A stretch of DNA of 64,000 bases from Panulirus ornatus (taxonomy: Eukaryota > Arthropoda > Malacostraca > Decapoda > Palinuridae). The notes under the pieces were generated by a model. The model was given only the letters and a program-made list of their open reading frames with translations. It was not told where the DNA came from and did no database searches. Shown piece by piece: positions 63,042 through 64,000 of the stretch (the stretch's first letter is position 1; each line of letters starts with the position of its first letter). A program made the position numbers and the translations under genes. The DNA is taken from assembly GCF_036320965.1 (NCBI RefSeq), contig NC_092225.1, forward strand, positions 5,489,685-5,553,684. Reading direction: 5' to 3'.

Positions 63042-64000
<959 letters not shown>

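Overview
Kind of organism. This is eukaryotic, intron-era DNA without any operon structure, ribosome binding sites or tightly packed genes. About nine tenths of it is made of one non-LTR retrotransposon family and (AT)n microsatellite. The retrotransposon has an apurinic-type endonuclease followed by a reverse transcriptase (RT) and a C-terminal GHMER / [10 protein letters not shown] block, with no sign of an upstream gag ORF, which fits the RTE clade (BovB / CFDP2-like type). A short degenerate TTAGG tract, very long (AT)n arrays, a Penelope-like element and homologues of animal genes (CEBPZOS, and probably CEP350) point to an arthropod, most likely a decapod crustacean. The species is not determined from the sequence.

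Layout. I count about thirty RTE pieces, named R1 to R30 here. 1-4,093: two minus-strand copies. 4,281-19,830: plus-strand copies in tandem, including a 4.88 kb tandem duplication (copy 1 about 9,750-14,640, copy 2 about 14,640-19,510). 19,897-20,748: a minus-strand copy. 20,749-21,012: a 264 bp AT array. 21,013-23,370: an intronless, broken copy of a cellular coding sequence (CEP350-like, tentative), its upstream part inverted relative to its downstream part and fused directly to an RTE body (R10). 24,774-24,873 and 36,401-36,500: two 100-N scaffold gaps. 24,874-36,356: RTE copies plus a 1.63 kb non-RTE segment present twice (27,648-29,280 and 34,640-36,278). 37,701-38,097: a 397 bp AT array. 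38,346-47,146: old, decayed RTE copies with tandem and inverted rearrangements and a telomere-like tract. 47,276-61,706: young, little-decayed copies in both orientations, with a Penelope-like fragment at 50,802-51,145. 61,707-63,020: host sequence with a CEBPZOS-like microprotein and a second small ORF. 63,042-64,000: two more RTE pieces.

How it works together. Nothing here forms a pathway. The region is a retrotransposon graveyard and nursery: 5' ends and truncation points lie almost always against an (AT)n array, and nearly every 3' end runs into one, so new copies seem to land in, or recombine through, the AT tails of older ones. A short element of about 230-250 bp carries the RTE 5' end and an RTE-like 3' hairpin and looks like a non-autonomous passenger. 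Only the CEBPZOS-like locus is a candidate functional host gene, and its frame is broken in an A7 run that could be a sequencing error.
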